Positions 42,691 through 56,768 are shown, counted from the first letter of the stretch. The stretch is DNA of 64,000 bases from Megalonaias nervosa (GCA_016617855.1 JAECUM010091479.1:1-64000), one strand, 5' to 3'. Notes: a model not told the origin generated them from the sequence alone. Made by a program: numbers and translations.

Positions 42691-45600
42691 AGATGGCACC
42701 AAATAAAACATTGGGTTAAATGTGTTTGTAAAATAATGTGGCAATCCTCACAGTAGTTTTGTTGGAGTAGCACCAACAAGCTTTTAATATGGAAAGCTCT
42801 CCTTTAACAACACACTAAATATTTGTCTACATTGAGAAAATGTACATTAACAATAAACATTTAAGAAATTTATGGTAGCCAGTCAGGAACAGAAATTATG
42901 GACTTTATACGCCATCATAACCCTCTCATTCCATCACAAGGTGGGAAAGGTGGGAGGAAAAAGATGGTGTTACAAGTATACCAGTGCCTCTATCTGAATC
43001 CACAAAGAAACAGTGCACACAAGTAACACAATTTTGTTTGTTCTCTTAGAGTAAATAAAATACTGAGGCAGAAAATATACTCAATCATGATACATTAGTT
43101 CCTTGCAAGTCCGGATCTCTTTAGTTAAAAAACAAGATGTTAGCCACATCTTTAATCTTCTTACAGCAACATGTTAAAAGGCTGTCTGCATACCAAAGTG
43201 GCAATCATTGTCTCCCCATCAACAGCGAAACTGGCACTATTCCAGGGATGTAATTGTGGGAAAGGTTCATAGGGTATATCGATATCATGAGCAGGGAGCC
43301 AAAACAAATGAACACACTTTAATCCAAAAACTGGTTTCTTCTTCAATTATGCTATTCAGTCATAGTAAACTGGTAGAATTGCCAAGAGAAAAAGGTAATT
43401 AAAATCCTCTTACCCTGGAATTGGTCCTGTATCAGGTTTTCTAATGTACACAATGTGGCTTTGAGTTTCATGTGAGATGAAAGTTAGGGTTAGCAGCTGG
43501 CTTATGCATGGATGTGGTTTTAAGATAATACTCACTCCAACAAATATACTGAAGTAGAGTAGCCTGTGTTGTTACAAAGTTGCTAAACAACCTAGGAAGT
43601 TAGCCTGCTGATATAGATCCCACTTGTCAAACTTATCCCTTTGGGATAAAAATCTCAGAGGTGTAAGCTACTACAGCTTGGATTTAGTCGGCAAGGAAGC
43701 AGTCATGCTCGAATGAATTGTTAGTGGTGACCACCCTAACCTCATGCTCAAGAACTTCATATGGTCTTGAATTAACTCCTTGTCAACTTGGCAGAAAATC
43801 CATTGTACCCAGTTTGACAGAGCTTGAGCTACAACATAATCCTTTCCTTCTTTGAGGGGTATGAATTAGCAAGATCTCCCTCTTCTATTTGGCTCAGCTT
43901 GATTAAGGCACAACTTAGATCCCATACAGGAACCTGTAGACAGCACTGGAACCAAGTGTCCAAGGAGATGGAGGTTCAAGATTGAGGAAATTATTTTCCA
44001 TGAATGTGTACCTGTTCTTAGCCACAACAGCTGTAACCATCAGGAGTGAAACAAACCCAATATGACTGAAATACAAGGAGTTCAAATCAAAATGACAATA
44101 CTCTGTATCTCAATGATCTGGCCTACTGAAGCCTGAATGACAAGGAGGCTCTAGATGTGGTTTGGACTGTTCAAACACATCAGAATCCCCAGATTTCATT
44201 TTGGATGACAGGCCAAAACCTTCAGTCGAGACTAGTCCAAGTCAAAGATGGTTGGGTGGTCTTTGTTCTGACCTATTTCCTCTTTCGAATGATGCTGAAA
44301 CAAGTCCAAAATTGTGGAAAGATAACCTTCAATAGTAATGGGAATTAATGTTTTCTCCTCAAAGAACCATAGGATGCAGTTAGCTCTCTGATGTACCTAG
44401 ATTTTTAAAGAAGAGATGTGTTTCCAGCATTGAAAGAAAACTCTCCATTTTCTCTCATATGTTTTGATACTAGTTGGCCTTCTTACCTGTACATTTTACC
44501 TAGGTTTCTTAAAGGAGAGATGTGCTTCCACTCATACCAGTGAAAGAGAACTCTACATTTTCCCTCACATGCTTTGAAAAAGGTGCAAATTTTTTGTCCA
44601 CCTCTTGTTCATAGAACTGTTTTCTTCTGCAGGACTGATTGTCCTAAGAACCTTTTTCTTCTATGGTATTGTTTCGTATGAACCTGATGTGCAGGTTCAG
44701 CAACAATGGGTTCAGATGGGTATATGCATTCAGTGATGTTTGAACAAATAGAAAAAAAGTTTAATATTTCTTGGAATCTCCACAGCTCTGTTTAATGGAA
44801 TGTCAATCCATGATTTTTTTAATCTGATGTGAGTAATAAGGATTAGACTGAGATGCTGCCAAGTTTGATTTAAAGGTGGGAATTTACCCCCCACTCCTTG
44901 TCATCAGAATATGGGAGTAAAGAAAAAGAAAAAGGAAACAATGTTCAAAATTTACCTAACACTTAAATATTGGTCCTCTTTCTTCCTGTTTCACACTGTT
45001 AGGGCTCTACTGAATTTAATATCCTCAAAAGATGTCCCCACTCCTTGTATATGCATTAATCTGTGGATTGTTTCTTCATGTAATCAGTTCCTTGTATGTG
45101 CGTGAATAAGATTCTGTGTTTAGAACCCCTTTCAGTCTGTTTTCTGAAGGGGCATATGCACTGTAAGCTAAGCCTGCTTATTCATTATGGTTGTTATGTA
45201 CAATTTTCCACAGGTATTGTCTTTTCAATATCTCACCTCCAACATACAATTTTCCACCAAATAAACTCAGACAAATTTTCAATTTCTTGAATCAGAATTT
45301 TGCTCACTAGTATTCCAGATTTTTTAAAATCTGATCCATAATGTATTTCCATTCAATTAATGTCATATTCTGCTTGGTCAGACAGGGATATTTTTATTGA
45401 ATAAATACATGTATCCTTACTTTTAATTTCTGTACAGATTCCTATTCAATTTTTTCTTAACCCTTAAAGTGCCATCTAGTGTCTGTTGTACAAGATCCCT
45501 GAATTTTTGGAGAAAAGAAATTTAAATTGCACTCTACCATTAAAAAGCCTTTATTTTAAACATATCTATTTTGAAGTTTCCTTGACAAATTGCAATGTTA

Positions 45601-46595
45601 AAACTATAACAGAATGCTTGTTCCTGATCACAAAGTACCAACCAAATTTAGTTTAACAATCATTTCATGTCAAGCTAAAGTACCCAGCCATGTACACAGT
45701 TGCCTAACTGAAAACACATCTTGTGACAAGTGCTACAAGACCTCTGCTGGCAGTGTGGCTCATGGCAAGCACTTGAAGGGTTAACAGTTAAATAAAAATT
45801 GTACACTGCACAGAGCACATTTGTATATGCATCACTTTGAACTAATTTGTGGAAGTTTGCGCAAGGTCCCACACATTCATCAGTTCCTGGTGATAATGGT
45901 TTTGCTACACCATTATCATGCATTGCTCTTGCCTTGGAGTGATGCTGCTTTCCATGTATGCATCAACAAAACAAATGCAATGTCAACTGCCACTGAATAC
46001 ATAGGTGTTCTGTTTTAACAGGGATTAATGCTTAAAAAGGTTAGTGTTCTAAAGGATTTAACATAATGGATTAATAAAAGAGGGATTATACTTACTGTCT
46101 AGATACAAAGGTCAGTCGAAATATATTTCTTACTTAATAGCAAATGGCACAATAATCTGACTGAATAACAAAGTGGACATTCCAGAATGGCCTGTTCAGT
46201 CCGATTATAAAATCAGATCTTAACAGTCCTATGTGAAGATCTGTTGGACAACAATAAGAGGTCAAGTTCTGCTGACCATGTGGTTCACCAATCAACAGCT
46301 TTCAATTTTTTAAAGTGACACACATCATTTAGAACATATCATTACAAACAATAACTCTCCCTGACAAAAATCTTCAATGCTTTAACTGACAGATTACAAA
46401 AACTGAATGGACTAGGAATTCCAAAGGTCACCAAAAACAGACCTATCCATGTCTGTGCGATGATCCTGTAGGACTGATTTTAATCCAATTGATGACTTTT
46501 TAGTACTTCTGATGCTAAAATGAGGCTAAAATATATATTTTATAGCCCTGAGAGGGCTGTTTTATCAAGGAAGTAGATGTACTCCTAATCTGTCA

Positions 46596-46977
46596 TAATT
46601 GGGACACATATTAAAAGAAATAAGTCTCTTATATATTAGGAAACAAATTTTTTCAGTAAATTATGTCCCTCCAATAACACTTACCCAACCACATTAAAGT
46701 CAGGAATACAAGCTCTACTATCTCACAAATGTAGCTCTCTCAAAAGACAAAAATTCATCTTTCCTGTGTATTTTATTTAAAGGGCAAATACCTCTTCCCC
46801 ATTGCCTTCCCTTGCCACTGCCAGGTGGTGCTAATTTTCAAATGAACAAAACATCATGTGATGCTCCCATTGCAGGGAGGACGGTAGGGAATTAAAATAA
46901 TGTGATCAGGTAAGTATGAAGGAAAAACATAATTTACTGAAAAATGTGCTTTCTCCTTTGAATATGTGTCCCAATCA
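46596..46977. mobile_element. MITE-like element with ATTGGGACACATATT termini
   Basis: ATTGGGACACATATT at the left is inverted at the right end. A second matching block, TTTTTCAGTAAATTATG, lies about 50 bp inside each end, so imperfect TIRs of about 70 bp are likely. No clear target duplication was found, so the superfamily stays open. Confidence 0.55.
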
Positions 46978-47149
46978 ATTAGAATAAAAAGAAACAAAAT
47001 GTTGAGCATTCTGCCTATACCTCAGGTAAACTTCTAGGGATGAAGTTTGGATTCCCCAAATGAAAAATAGCCCATTCCTAACCTGCAAACAGCACAACTA
47101 CAGGTGATGTGGTTTCTGGTCAGGACCAAGAAATAAGAATTTTCAGGTG

Positions 47150-47929
47150 AATCTAGAAAAATCTACGTAAGGGTGCCCATCTAGAGACTGTGATAATGTC
47201 AGTTGGATCTGTTAGCTGCCTGTTTGATTGAGACTGCCACTGGGCCTTGTGATATTTCAAGTGTGTTGCTGTGTAGCTAAATCTCGTAGATGTGCAGATC
47301 TACAGATGGTGTCGACAATGTCTCAGACAGAAACAGTGTGGTCAAAGCAAGGGTCACAGAGATTGCTCTGATCTCATAAGCAGAGATTTTCTTATGGTGA
47401 CTGTGTTCTGGTGAGATGTCAGAGTATGCTATGCATATTACCTACTTCAGCCACAATGAAAAGCTTGAGGGGTTATATCCTCTTTCCTAGACTTAACTAG
47501 AACAAGATGCTTTCCCACTCCATGAACTGACTCAGTTTGCTTCAGATGAAGCTTGAGAGCATGTACTGGATCCTGTCTGAATGTGTCTTGGGATGTGTCA
47601 ATACAAGAGAGAGATCATATGACAACTTTCTGATTGTTCACTGATGTAACTAATTCTTGGCAATGAAACTAGAATGCATCACAAGGGACTACAGAGCCAT
47701 CAGATCGAAATATAAGATAAGATGGGTCAACTGAGAGGGCATGCAAATCACCCATCACTGTATGAAGCCAACTCTATCAAGTTTTGTAAAGGAGATTCAG
47801 TGAGGTCCTGGATAAGGGTTCAAATTTGTTTGAATTCAGCGAAGTCAGAACCCATGGTGTAAATGATTTTGACCTATGCAGATCAAAATTGACCAATAAG
47901 TCTGAGAGGTCTTTATCATGACCAAGATC
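47150..47929 (-). pseudogene. DIRS-like tyrosine recombinase fragment
   Basis: The minus strand reads VLTSLNSNKFEPL, DLHALSVDPSYLIFRSDGSV, DPVHALKLHLKQTESVHG and AYEIRAISVTLALTTLFLSE with shifts and stops between. These align in order with the catalytic domain of DIRS/Ngaro-type recombinases: the SEIHALS box, the DPVxALKxYLxxT stretch and the AHxIRA box. In the last box His is Tyr. Such enzymes integrate circular cDNA. The fragment ends where the 1.27-kb hAT-like element begins. Confidence 0.6.
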
Positions 47930-47935
47930 CTTTAT

Positions 47936-49209
47936 CAGACATGATTTTGGTCTTGCATAAAAAATGCTGAAAATATTTTAAGGGGGGGGGTCCTCCCCCA
48001 ACGGGGTCTCGAGGGGCAGCACTCCTGATCTGGGGGTTCAGGGGGCCAGAGGCCACTGACCAAAAACGCATATTACAATCATAAAAGACTGATCCTGGTG
48101 CAACTTATGATCATAATATAAAACAAAATAATCATTTGAAAAACTAATCAACTTACCAAAAATGTTCAACTTGACTTGAGTAATTTCATAATATTTATAC
48201 TCACATGAATTTGTTCTCCAATACTATTGATGCTGAAATTATTTCATGTGCATGCCAGTGTTCACATCGTAATTAAGTCACATTAATTTGTCAATTTTTG
48301 CAGCAAACATATTATACTTCTCTCTTTTCATAACAAATCTGTAAAATAAACCAAGTACATCAACTATATAAAAATAATCCCATACATTCACTTGTCTTTT
48401 TCTCCACTGGACAGAACATGTTGATATGCCAGTCGAAATCATTTTGCGGCTTTAGCAAAGATTTCTTTAGCCTTCCTTTTTGTCACCACTGACTTTTTTG
48501 GCTCAATGTGCAATCGTTTCTTTTCCTTCTCAACGAGAGCCTTTTCAAGCTAGTGCCTGTATTGGCGACATGCAGTACGCATATTCAGACAGACGGCTAC
48601 ATCTCTTCTCTCGTGCAAGAAATCTTCTTATAGTAATTAACTGCACTTTTTCCAGATGCCTTCTGAGCTTCAATTTTTCCATATGCAGCTTCTTTTGTCG
48701 ATCCTGTTCCAAACTCTTCCAACCACAATTACCATTAATTCAGATCTTTCTTGCAGAGGTTCCAAAATGACAGTCCTCTAGCATTCAGTTTTCTTATAAA
48801 CTGACCAACTAAATTTCCATCAACTTTTCACTCCAGCCATTCCAATTTCCATACAGTTTTTAAACCTTTATCTCAACTTCTCGTGTCATGGTCTCTCTCA
48901 ACAACTCGGGATGCCATGCTTTGCAAGCATGCTTCTTCTTTCCATTGCCATCAGTTTCCATTACACGAAGGTTCACTGGATGAATTTAAGCCTTTGACCA
49001 ATCAGAATACTCTTTACAAGAGTTGTGTGCTAACTAATATATGGAACAAATACTTTACAAGGGTCAATGTGGAATGGGACCGGACAAACCGTTTTTTTTT
49101 TAAAAACCAGATCGGAGATGATATAAAAAACGGACTATATCAAGAAAAAACTGATTCAAGTCAGGAGAAAAGCAGAATTTTGCTTTAAAATGGAGAAAAA
49201 TCATGTCTG
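47936..49209. mobile_element. hAT-like element copy 1, TIR CAGACATGATTTT, TSD CTTTAT
   Basis: The ends CAGACATGATTTT are inverted copies and CTTTAT flanks both sides (47930-47935, 49210-49215). About 1.2 kb is nearly identical to the copy at 58882-60106. The interior, read on the minus strand, keeps a BED-like zinc finger remnant (LSFWNLCKKDLN, then KSAVNYYKK in a shifted frame) and a basic KPKKSVVTKRKAKEI-type stretch. It is therefore a deletion derivative of a transposase-bearing element. Confidence 0.82.
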
Positions 49210-49852
49210 CTTTATGCCATGATTATGGAAGAATGTTCGATAGCATGGAGCAGAAGCCCTAAAAGTATGGGGTCAACATATTCTACATGAGCAGCCAGAG
49301 AAAAAGTCAGCTACTTGTGAGATGGAGGTCTCGAAGGAATAATGTTACTGTCTTTCCACCAGTCCAAAAGGCAAGCCACTTTCCCTCATAAGCCTGTAAA
49401 GTGGTAGACCATCCTGATTGTTGATTCTTTCCATGATCAAAGAGTTAAATTGTTTGTACTCACCATTCTGGCGGTATCGACATACCTCCTCAAACAGGGT
49501 GGTGACAAATCAACAGAACTCTACTTTCTGGTCTTATAGTTCCAATGTTGGTGTGCACATTGCAATACTGCCATCCAGATCAAAAGATGGCTACAAAGCT
49601 GCAAGTCTTTCATATCGGGATGCTCTCTCCTGAGTTTCAGTTAGAACTGGTCTATCAATTTTGAGAGCCTAAAAATAACAATTGTGAACACAAGCATGAT
49701 GCACAACAGATGAAGGACAGTGACACTGCATTACTAATGGTGGACCAGGCCATAAGCCTATGGGACTGGTGATCTTAAAGAGACTAAACCTACTTAAAAT
49801 ATAAAGGATTGTATTTACGGACAAAAGGAAAAAAAAAACCAAAACAACAAAC

Positions 49853-49987
49853 CTTCATTATGAGTGGCTCGTCTTCTGTCATCTCTACCAGTACGGCCGT
49901 CAACCTTCGGAGAAAACCCTGTTCTGGGTGCAATACTCCTCTGTCCCTGTAGCACATCTTGTGGGGACATCATAACATAAAACTGAC
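49853..49987 (-). CDS. USF: USF exon: USR end and start of basic region
   Basis: Encodes QFYVMMSPQDVLQGQRSIAP, then RTGFSPKVDGRTGRDDRRRA and THNE. FxVMMSPQxVLQG is the conserved USF-specific region that is needed for activation, and RRRAxHNE opens the basic region. Acceptor TTGTTAG, donor GAAG-GTTTGT. Phases match both neighbours. Confidence 0.95.
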
Positions 49988-51577
49988 CTAACAAAAAACA
50001 AATAAATAAATAAAGAAATATTTTAGCCAAATATGTTTTTAATTTAGGCAATATACTTTCACCCTTAAATATTTAACAAGTTCTTAAAAGAAAGGTTTTC
50101 TTTATATCTGAAAGAATTTTAGACTCCAGAAAATTGCTACAATTAGAAATGGGCACATTACAATGGGCCCTGCTCCTTACAATCTGCCCAGTAGGGTCTT
50201 GAAGAAGGAAGAACTTGTGTTGGGAAACCAGTTCGGAGAAGATGGGCTAAGATTCCCCTCTATGATGACATAGAAGCTTGAAATCTAACATTTCCACGTT
50301 CTCATTAATACAAGCAACAACCCATGCATAAAAAGAACCAACAACTCCATACAAAATGGAATAAAGAAAAAAAAACATAAAAGGCACATCTAAACTGATG
50401 AAACAATGCTTGTATCAAAATGTTACTGAATTTATTTAAGGGAAGACGTGCTGACTACAGGCAACATTCGATGTAAATATATTTAGTTTACTGCCTAATT
50501 CTGTCAAAACGGTGTAGAGAAAAATAAAAAATAAAAAAACACATCAAGACAATGTTCTTACCAAATTCCATCAAAATGTTCTTGAGCTATGATGTCTGCA
50601 AGCAACATCCGAAGTTTTCATGTGAAGATGTGGTTTTCTGAGGGGGGTATCAAGTGGGTTCAAGTCTTGGATTCAGCCAATATGAGTGTGTGAGAAAACC
50701 TGCAAGCAGCCTCCTGTGATAGCTAAATTGGATGTTCATGGGTTGCCATTTTCATTTAGGCCCAGCTAAACTTTGGGATGAATGTTCTAACAAAGTTTGG
50801 TCACAATCCTTGCAGTGGTTCAGGAGGTGTAATGATAAGAAACTTACGATAAGAGACAACAGATGAAAGGCTGTCACATAAGCCCCTCTGGTTTATGAAC
50901 AGCAGAGCTAAAAAGGAGTGTTTATGCTTAAAAAAACACAAAAGACAGATGGCCCTTATGTTAGTGTGTGATGAGTTCAGCTAAAATGAAAGGATTCCAA
51001 GCAGAAACTTAAAAGTTGAGCAGACAATTTAGCATCCAAATAAGGTGCGGAGATTCCCAGTACATTGTTCATGACACAATCACATCACAATATCAACAAA
51101 ATGTCAATAGGGTCACCATGGCACATGCAGAGAACATGTACTCTGACTGTCCAAGGGTCAAGGGTCATTAAAAAATGATTTGTTTAACAGATTTAATAAG
51201 AACTCAAGAGAATCACCTGAACACATGTTTACAATTAAGGGAAAGCAAGTTCTGTCAAAAATCCCTACATCACTTAGTGCCAATAAAAATATCTGAAGAC
51301 CATATCACATGTTTCCTAAAATTAAATACAAGCCACACTTGATGATCTGGATGGATTTTTGAGGTAAGACCATTATCGTTTTACAATTTTTGGAACTGCA
51401 ATGAACAAGCTCAGAATACTGGTTAAAAATTAGTTTTAGGAAGGAATGTAGCTTTAACAAGTTGTAGAATGGACACAAAAACGTTAACAGATCACTATGT
51501 TGTCAAAGTGATAAATAAAATAAAAAAAACATTAAAAGCGTCAAGGCTATATCAAGTACAATATGTAAGGAACACAC
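49988..51577 (-). other. USF intron 3
   Basis: AT-rich. It carries a head-containing SINE fragment at 50650-50735 and otherwise nothing I can name. Confidence 0.7.
50650..50735 (+). mobile_element. CAA-type SINE fragment
   Basis: GTGGGTTCAAGTCTTGGATT (B box) followed by AGCCAATATGAG and GTGAGAAAACCTGCAAGCAG matches the middle of the SINE consensus. Both ends are lost. Confidence 0.55.
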
Positions 51578-51737
51578 CTCCTGCTGCTGTGACCTGACTC
51601 AGTGTACCTGCCACATCTGTGCCCTGCGAGTTCACATCTCCACCTCCAACTGACACAGCTGGAAAGTATGTAAACCTTGTGTCAGGCTGGTTATCCGGGG
51701 TAGGACTCCCACCATTGTATGGGCTTTGGATTACAGC
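51578..51737 (-). CDS. USF: USF exon: transactivation region
   Basis: Encodes AVIQSPYNGGSPTPDNQPDT, then RFTYFPAVSVGGGDVNSQGT and DVAGTLSQVTAAG. The AVIQ start and the THYTYFPxxxVG-like RFTYFPAVSVG match vertebrate USF order. Acceptor CTTGTTCTAG, donor GAG-GTGTGT. Confidence 0.92.
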
Positions 51738-53154
51738 CTAGAACAAGAAATGGTGAGAAAAAAAACTTGTCAAAATTCTGCACAAGACAAACCTGGAACA
51801 ATGGTTTCATCAACCAGACAGAACACGTCAATGCAGTATTCACCTGATACCAACAAAAACAACACAGACACATGCTTTATGCTTGATGAATTGCCACACC
51901 CAAACATAAATGTCAGAATCTCTAAAATGGGGTGGGAAGGGTTGGAGAAAATTCAAAATGCTACTGTAATTGACATTAACATTTAAACTGCATTCAGACC
52001 CCTAAATTATGTACAAGATCACAGTAAAAAATAACACCATTCTTCTGCCTTGTCACCATATTTAGTGAATTTCCAGCACGAAACTTCTCAGAAGACAAGA
52101 GTAACAGGCAGATGGGCATGATCAAAATATGCATGATGTTTGCACCATGGAAAATAACACAAGATTACAAATATCTACTTATGTACAAAATTAACAGTCT
52201 AATTATCACCAGACTTCTGAATGAAAAAAACCTACATAACAAGAGAGCAGGAGAAAGTGCACAGCTATTAACACAGTTAACATAATCTGTATCAGCTATT
52301 GACAAATGCTTTCTCCTCCATATAGCCAAGGAAAAAATGATTATTGTATACCACATCTTCACAACCTCATGGTCCATGCTCAGTGGCAACTGAGGTCAAA
52401 TAGTGGGTTTTAATCCTTTGTGATTTCACTCTAACATGCCAGTTAACTGAAAGCTGACTGCCTTGCCTTAACACCAACCCCTCCCCTGAACTTAATGTTA
52501 ATACAGTTGGTAAATATTGTCTTTAACATTACTGTTTCGAAAATGATGCATAAAGCCATTACTTCATAGCAATCTGCTCTCTAATCAATGCTGGTATTAA
52601 TTTTATGGCTTATCTTTGAATATATTTAGACCAAAAAGATTGTTATAGAAAACTGATATTGAACTACTACAAATTCTTCAATGGTTTTGTAACTTGAACA
52701 CTCACATGCTATGTCTCAAAGGAGTCATTTAGCCTGAATACCTATGAATATGCAAAACTAACACCCTTCATTTCATGTTACAAAAATTAGTTTGATTCGC
52801 ACATCAAGTTTCTACACTCTTTGTTTTGCAAAAGATCCTGATGTTTAGGTTTAAGTTGGATGCAATATGTTTCTTCAGCAAATATGCTCATTTTAAATTA
52901 GTAAAGTTATTAACATTTTTTACAAAGTTTCATTAATATTAATTGTATATCAATATCACAAAAACTATACAGCAACTAAAACAGTGATCAATGAAATATT
53001 TTCTGACATTCTAAATTCGGGTCTGTTGCTAAATTCTCATTTAGGGAGAAAAGAGAAGTCACTGCCTAAACTTGTAAAACCCTGCTGAGTTTCTACATCC
53101 TGAATCAATCTGGATACTCCACACACCAAATTTTGTTCTGGGTAATGAACAAAC
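51738..53154 (-). other. USF intron 2
   Basis: AT-rich, with no repeat boundary or coding frame recognised. Confidence 0.6.
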
Positions 53155-53249
53155 CTGAGCTCCTGCTGGGAAAGCTGCAGTGGAAACTACTTGTGTGGCT
53201 TCTGTGCCATCTTGAGTGGCCACCTGCACCACCCTGTATGTCACCGGAC
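53155..53249 (-). CDS. USF: USF exon with TYRVVQV motif
   Basis: Encodes PVTYRVVQVATQDGTEATQV then VSTAAFPAGAQ, corresponding to VMYRVIQVSEGQ of vertebrate USF1. Acceptor TTGCTTAG, donor CAG-GTTTGT. It joins the upstream exon in phase 1. Confidence 0.92.
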
Positions 53250-55328
53250 CTAAGCAAAAAAGGGGAGAATGGGTTAATCTTTTCCTGGTCTTCCCAAATC
53301 ACAAACAAACTGAAATAAAATTACAGCTGGTAATACCATCATGGAAAAAGGTGATGGCTCAAAAAGGGAAGCTAGCAAATTAAAGATTGGTTTTTAAGGA
53401 GAACTAAAAGCTAATCAACTTTTTTTCAATTCTTTAGAATAATGCAACTTTGTGCACTTTCTTTCATAACATGTCCAGGAAAACATTTGCATTAAAAAAA
53501 AAAGATATTTAGTAATCACAGATGAAAAATGCAAAATATATTTCATACAAGGAAACATGAAGACAAACAGTAAAGTAACAAGTTTTCGAGTCATCTACTT
53601 TTTAGGTTCAAAATGAAGTATATTATAACAACAGAATGGGCACAATTATGCAGAACCAAAGCTCACAACCAAAAGCAGAAAGAAAAAATATCCTGTATAG
53701 TACCGATTTATCTCTTTTATGAGGAACAAAATATTTTTGTTAGTTTTTCTTAATAACTCTTGTTGATATTTATTAGTAAAACTGTAGTACTTTAAGTGAA
53801 GTTTACTGGAGCCAAAAAGCTAAGTAAATTCCTTGATGTGGGTTTAGTCCAAAATGTGGAAAAGATTTTAATCATGACAAAAATGTCCTTGCGATGAAGT
53901 GCACAGATTAGACAGGAATCATTTATAGATGTCAAAATTTTAGAGACAGTCACTTGGGTACCCGTTGATTTCATAATGATGGGTTATCCAGGTACGCGAT
54001 CAAATGGAACTTATATTAAATGTGAACCTGAACTGCTCTGTTGTACGTTCATACATGTCAACCCCCTGAGAGGTGTAAGCATAATTATTACTAATATGAG
54101 TGGCAAAAAAGTGCAATCTGAGCATAAAAAGAGTAATCTATATATTACATGTCATAATTACAGAAAACCTTAAGAAAAACGTACAGTTATTTTTGCTACT
54201 TACCTGGATCTACAGTTAGTTAAAATTCTTGTCACATATCGGCTAAATCTATATGGATTAGTACGAGAATACAGACACAAGACAAAATGATAAACTATTA
54301 TCTGCATCACGTTTCACTTTTGCTGCAAGGTCCTAATTTCCACAAATCCTGAATTCTGTGTTACATCACTGGCAAATTCCTCTTTCAAAATTTGTAAAGT
54401 ACTATTGATTTGTCCTTTTTCTGATACAACATGTTCCTCAGTTAACAAGATCACCCTCCTCTAACATATTTTAGTTATATAACATCCAAGAATCACACTG
54501 ATAAAGCCCATTTCACTTGTATTTGGCACAATGTTTTATCAATATAGACTGGTCTGCTACTTAAGTGTGTATCAAACTATAATGAATATGTTCCACATGG
54601 TTCCAAATTCAAGAAACCCGTCTGATTTCTTGGAAACATGTCGTTGTACAGTTATTATATGTAGAAAATAAGGAAAATGTTCAACGTACAAAGCCAAATG
54701 GTCACACATGTTAGAAATAAAAGATCAGTAGACGGAGGTCAATGACAGATCAATGTCACACGACACAAGCCTCGAACTGTGCTCGTTACTCTTTGTCTCG
54801 CTCGCTCCTGATGTTGTCAGATATTATCTTTGATCTGAACTTGGAAACATGTTTTGGGTTGGGTTTTTTTACATGGACTAAATAGGTACCCTATAGCTTA
54901 TTTTATTACCCGGGTACTTATGAATGGGAAAGAATCGTTACCAATATTTGATAACCCATGAACAGAAGCCTTTTCATGGCTATGAAAGCAAAGGGGCTTC
55001 AAGAGCATAACTGATCCATCTTGTCGGAAATGCATATAGATCGGTCCACCAATAGGAAATGTGTTGCTGATTTTGCCTGGCAATTGCTAAAGTAGTGAGG
55101 ATGCAGGAATTATATGATAGGTGAACTAATTAATGCTCTTGAGAGCAGTTCAAATGGAGTCTTGTTCAGCCAGGTAAACACCTATGATAAATTCCTCTTA
55201 GGCAAGGATCCAGTGTCATGGCCAGGTTGAATCCAGATGAACAGAAATCAGCTAGGTCTTTGGTTTGTCTGATATCCTGTCTTCCATGATAGCACAGTGT
55301 GTCAGAGATCGTGGAACTGTAGGTTTAA

Positions 55329-56768
55329 CCCTTTCACCACTAAGTAACTACAAGGGAAGACTACCATTCAACATAAGTAACTTTCAAGATCTTAAAAAAT
55401 GTAGGCAACATATTTTCAATGACTTGTATAAATTTCATTTCTTGTGATAGGTATACATATTTGGTACCATTGTAAAGAAGACAAATTCAGGTTTCTGAAA
55501 ATATTCTCATAAGCAAGTTTATTCTCACAAAGATGATTATACAGGTAAATCAAAAGGTAAGTTAAAGGTATTTTCACTGTATTCTCTATAAAATGTTGAA
55601 TAAAGTGTTTAAAGAGTAATATGTGGTCTGTTTTTGATCCATTGTGGTGTTCTTACAAATCATGGCTTGAATAAATGCAATGTTGACTCAAAATTCAAGC
55701 AAATCCAAAGGTGTGTTAATGATATTTCTAGAGGTATTTAAAACCTGAAGTATACAAGGTTTTAAGTTCATTTCAATGGAAATAAAGATGAAATAAAACA
55801 CACGTTTTGACTGTGAACCAGATTAAATTAGCAAACATCCAAGGCAGTATTTTGTGCAATTTGTCACCTTGAAGATTTTGACTGGTTTCATCACTGAAAT
55901 GCAGGTAGCGTTTTACCTGGACAAACCTGTCACGTGACATAATTTCTCCAAAATTTGATCCAACAAGCCAGAATTTCTCACTCTTATACCAATACAGTTC
56001 ATCTCTGTCGAATTTCATAACTTCCATCAATATCAACAGGCCATAAAATGCCTTTTATTTCTGATAACGTGACATCAGTCCAAACACCTCTGTGTTGATT
56101 TAGGTCAGTCTCTCGCTTCGGGTGTGTGCGTTGGTATTTGTAAATCTTGCTATTTCTGAAAACACTGTCACTATAAAATAGCTGAAAATATTCAAGAGGT
56201 GTTCTTGATCCATCAAATACTTGTGTTGAACCTACACGTTCGGAAAATGTGTGAACATTACGTTCCGATGGAGATTTTGTCCAATGACAAAATTCAGGTG
56301 TCTCGTACACATTGGCGAGTTCAAAACCTTAAAATTCCTCATCGTTATCACTGTTGCCAACAATATTACACCACTCTTGTTGTATATGTTCCCTCTCTTC
56401 TTGATTTATCTTTACAAGATGAAAATTGCCGATATTTTCAATTATTTCATCCCCAGAAAATTCTGATTCATCATCAGACGAGTCCGCCATTTTGAATGTA
56501 CTTAGGCGACTTCGAAGATTTACATTTATAGATCAGAAAAAAACCCTTTCTTGTAAAGAACCTACCTTAAAGTCCGTATGTATCCAAACAGTATGCAAAT
56601 GAATCAATGTACAAATTAAATATTTACTATTGGGGAATCCCAGACATTGACCAATCAGTGAATTTATTGCCAAAATGAGACAAGTATGTCAGACCAGAAT
56701 ACCGGTCTACAGTGTTGAGCGGGAGTTATTGTTCTGGACCGGTTTAATGGTCTGCAGTGTTGAAAGGG
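55329..56768. mobile_element. piggyBac element, 1.44 kb, TTAA target
   Basis: The left end CCCTTTCACCACTAAG and the inverted right end CCCTTTCAACACTGCAG are each flanked by TTAA (55325-55328, 56769-56772), the diagnostic piggyBac target. It carries only the N-terminal third of a transposase, so it is an internally deleted copy. It lies against DIRS-like sequence and probably inserted into it. Confidence 0.88.
55773..56490 (-). pseudogene. piggyBac (PGBD-like) transposase, truncated
   Basis: Starts MADSSDDESEFSGDEIIENI, an acidic leader, and meets an in-frame stop after DNDEEF. It continues with FCHWTKSPSERNVHTFSERV, then FDGSRTPLEYFQLFYSDSVF and GVWTDVTLSEIKGILW. After a frameshift it reads GSNFGEIMSRDRFVQVKRYL then HFSDE. 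These are the conserved piggyBac blocks (TPLxxFxLFF, MSRxRFxxIxRxLHFSD). The catalytic Asp-rich core is missing because of the internal deletion. Confidence 0.85.

Larger units (their letters stand above)
39590..49852 (-). other. USF intron 4 (10.3 kb)
   Basis: Splits the basic region. It contains 28-bp and about 80-bp tandem repeats (42359-42690), a TIR-bearing MITE, a DIRS-like recombinase fragment and one 1.27-kb hAT-like element. The stretch 43500-44900 has retroelement-like relic character that I could not assign. The rest is AT-rich. Confidence 0.75.

Noticed and set aside
45675..46018. Overlapping ORFs on both strands near 45.8 kb
   Set aside because: No homology-like motif, no splice sites, and both frames are ordinary for AT-rich intron DNA.
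48480..49188. Plus-strand ORFs of about 100 codons in the 1.2-kb repeat
   Set aside because: Both copies of the repeat show them, but the minus strand carries the zinc-finger-like remnant. The plus ORFs are antisense.
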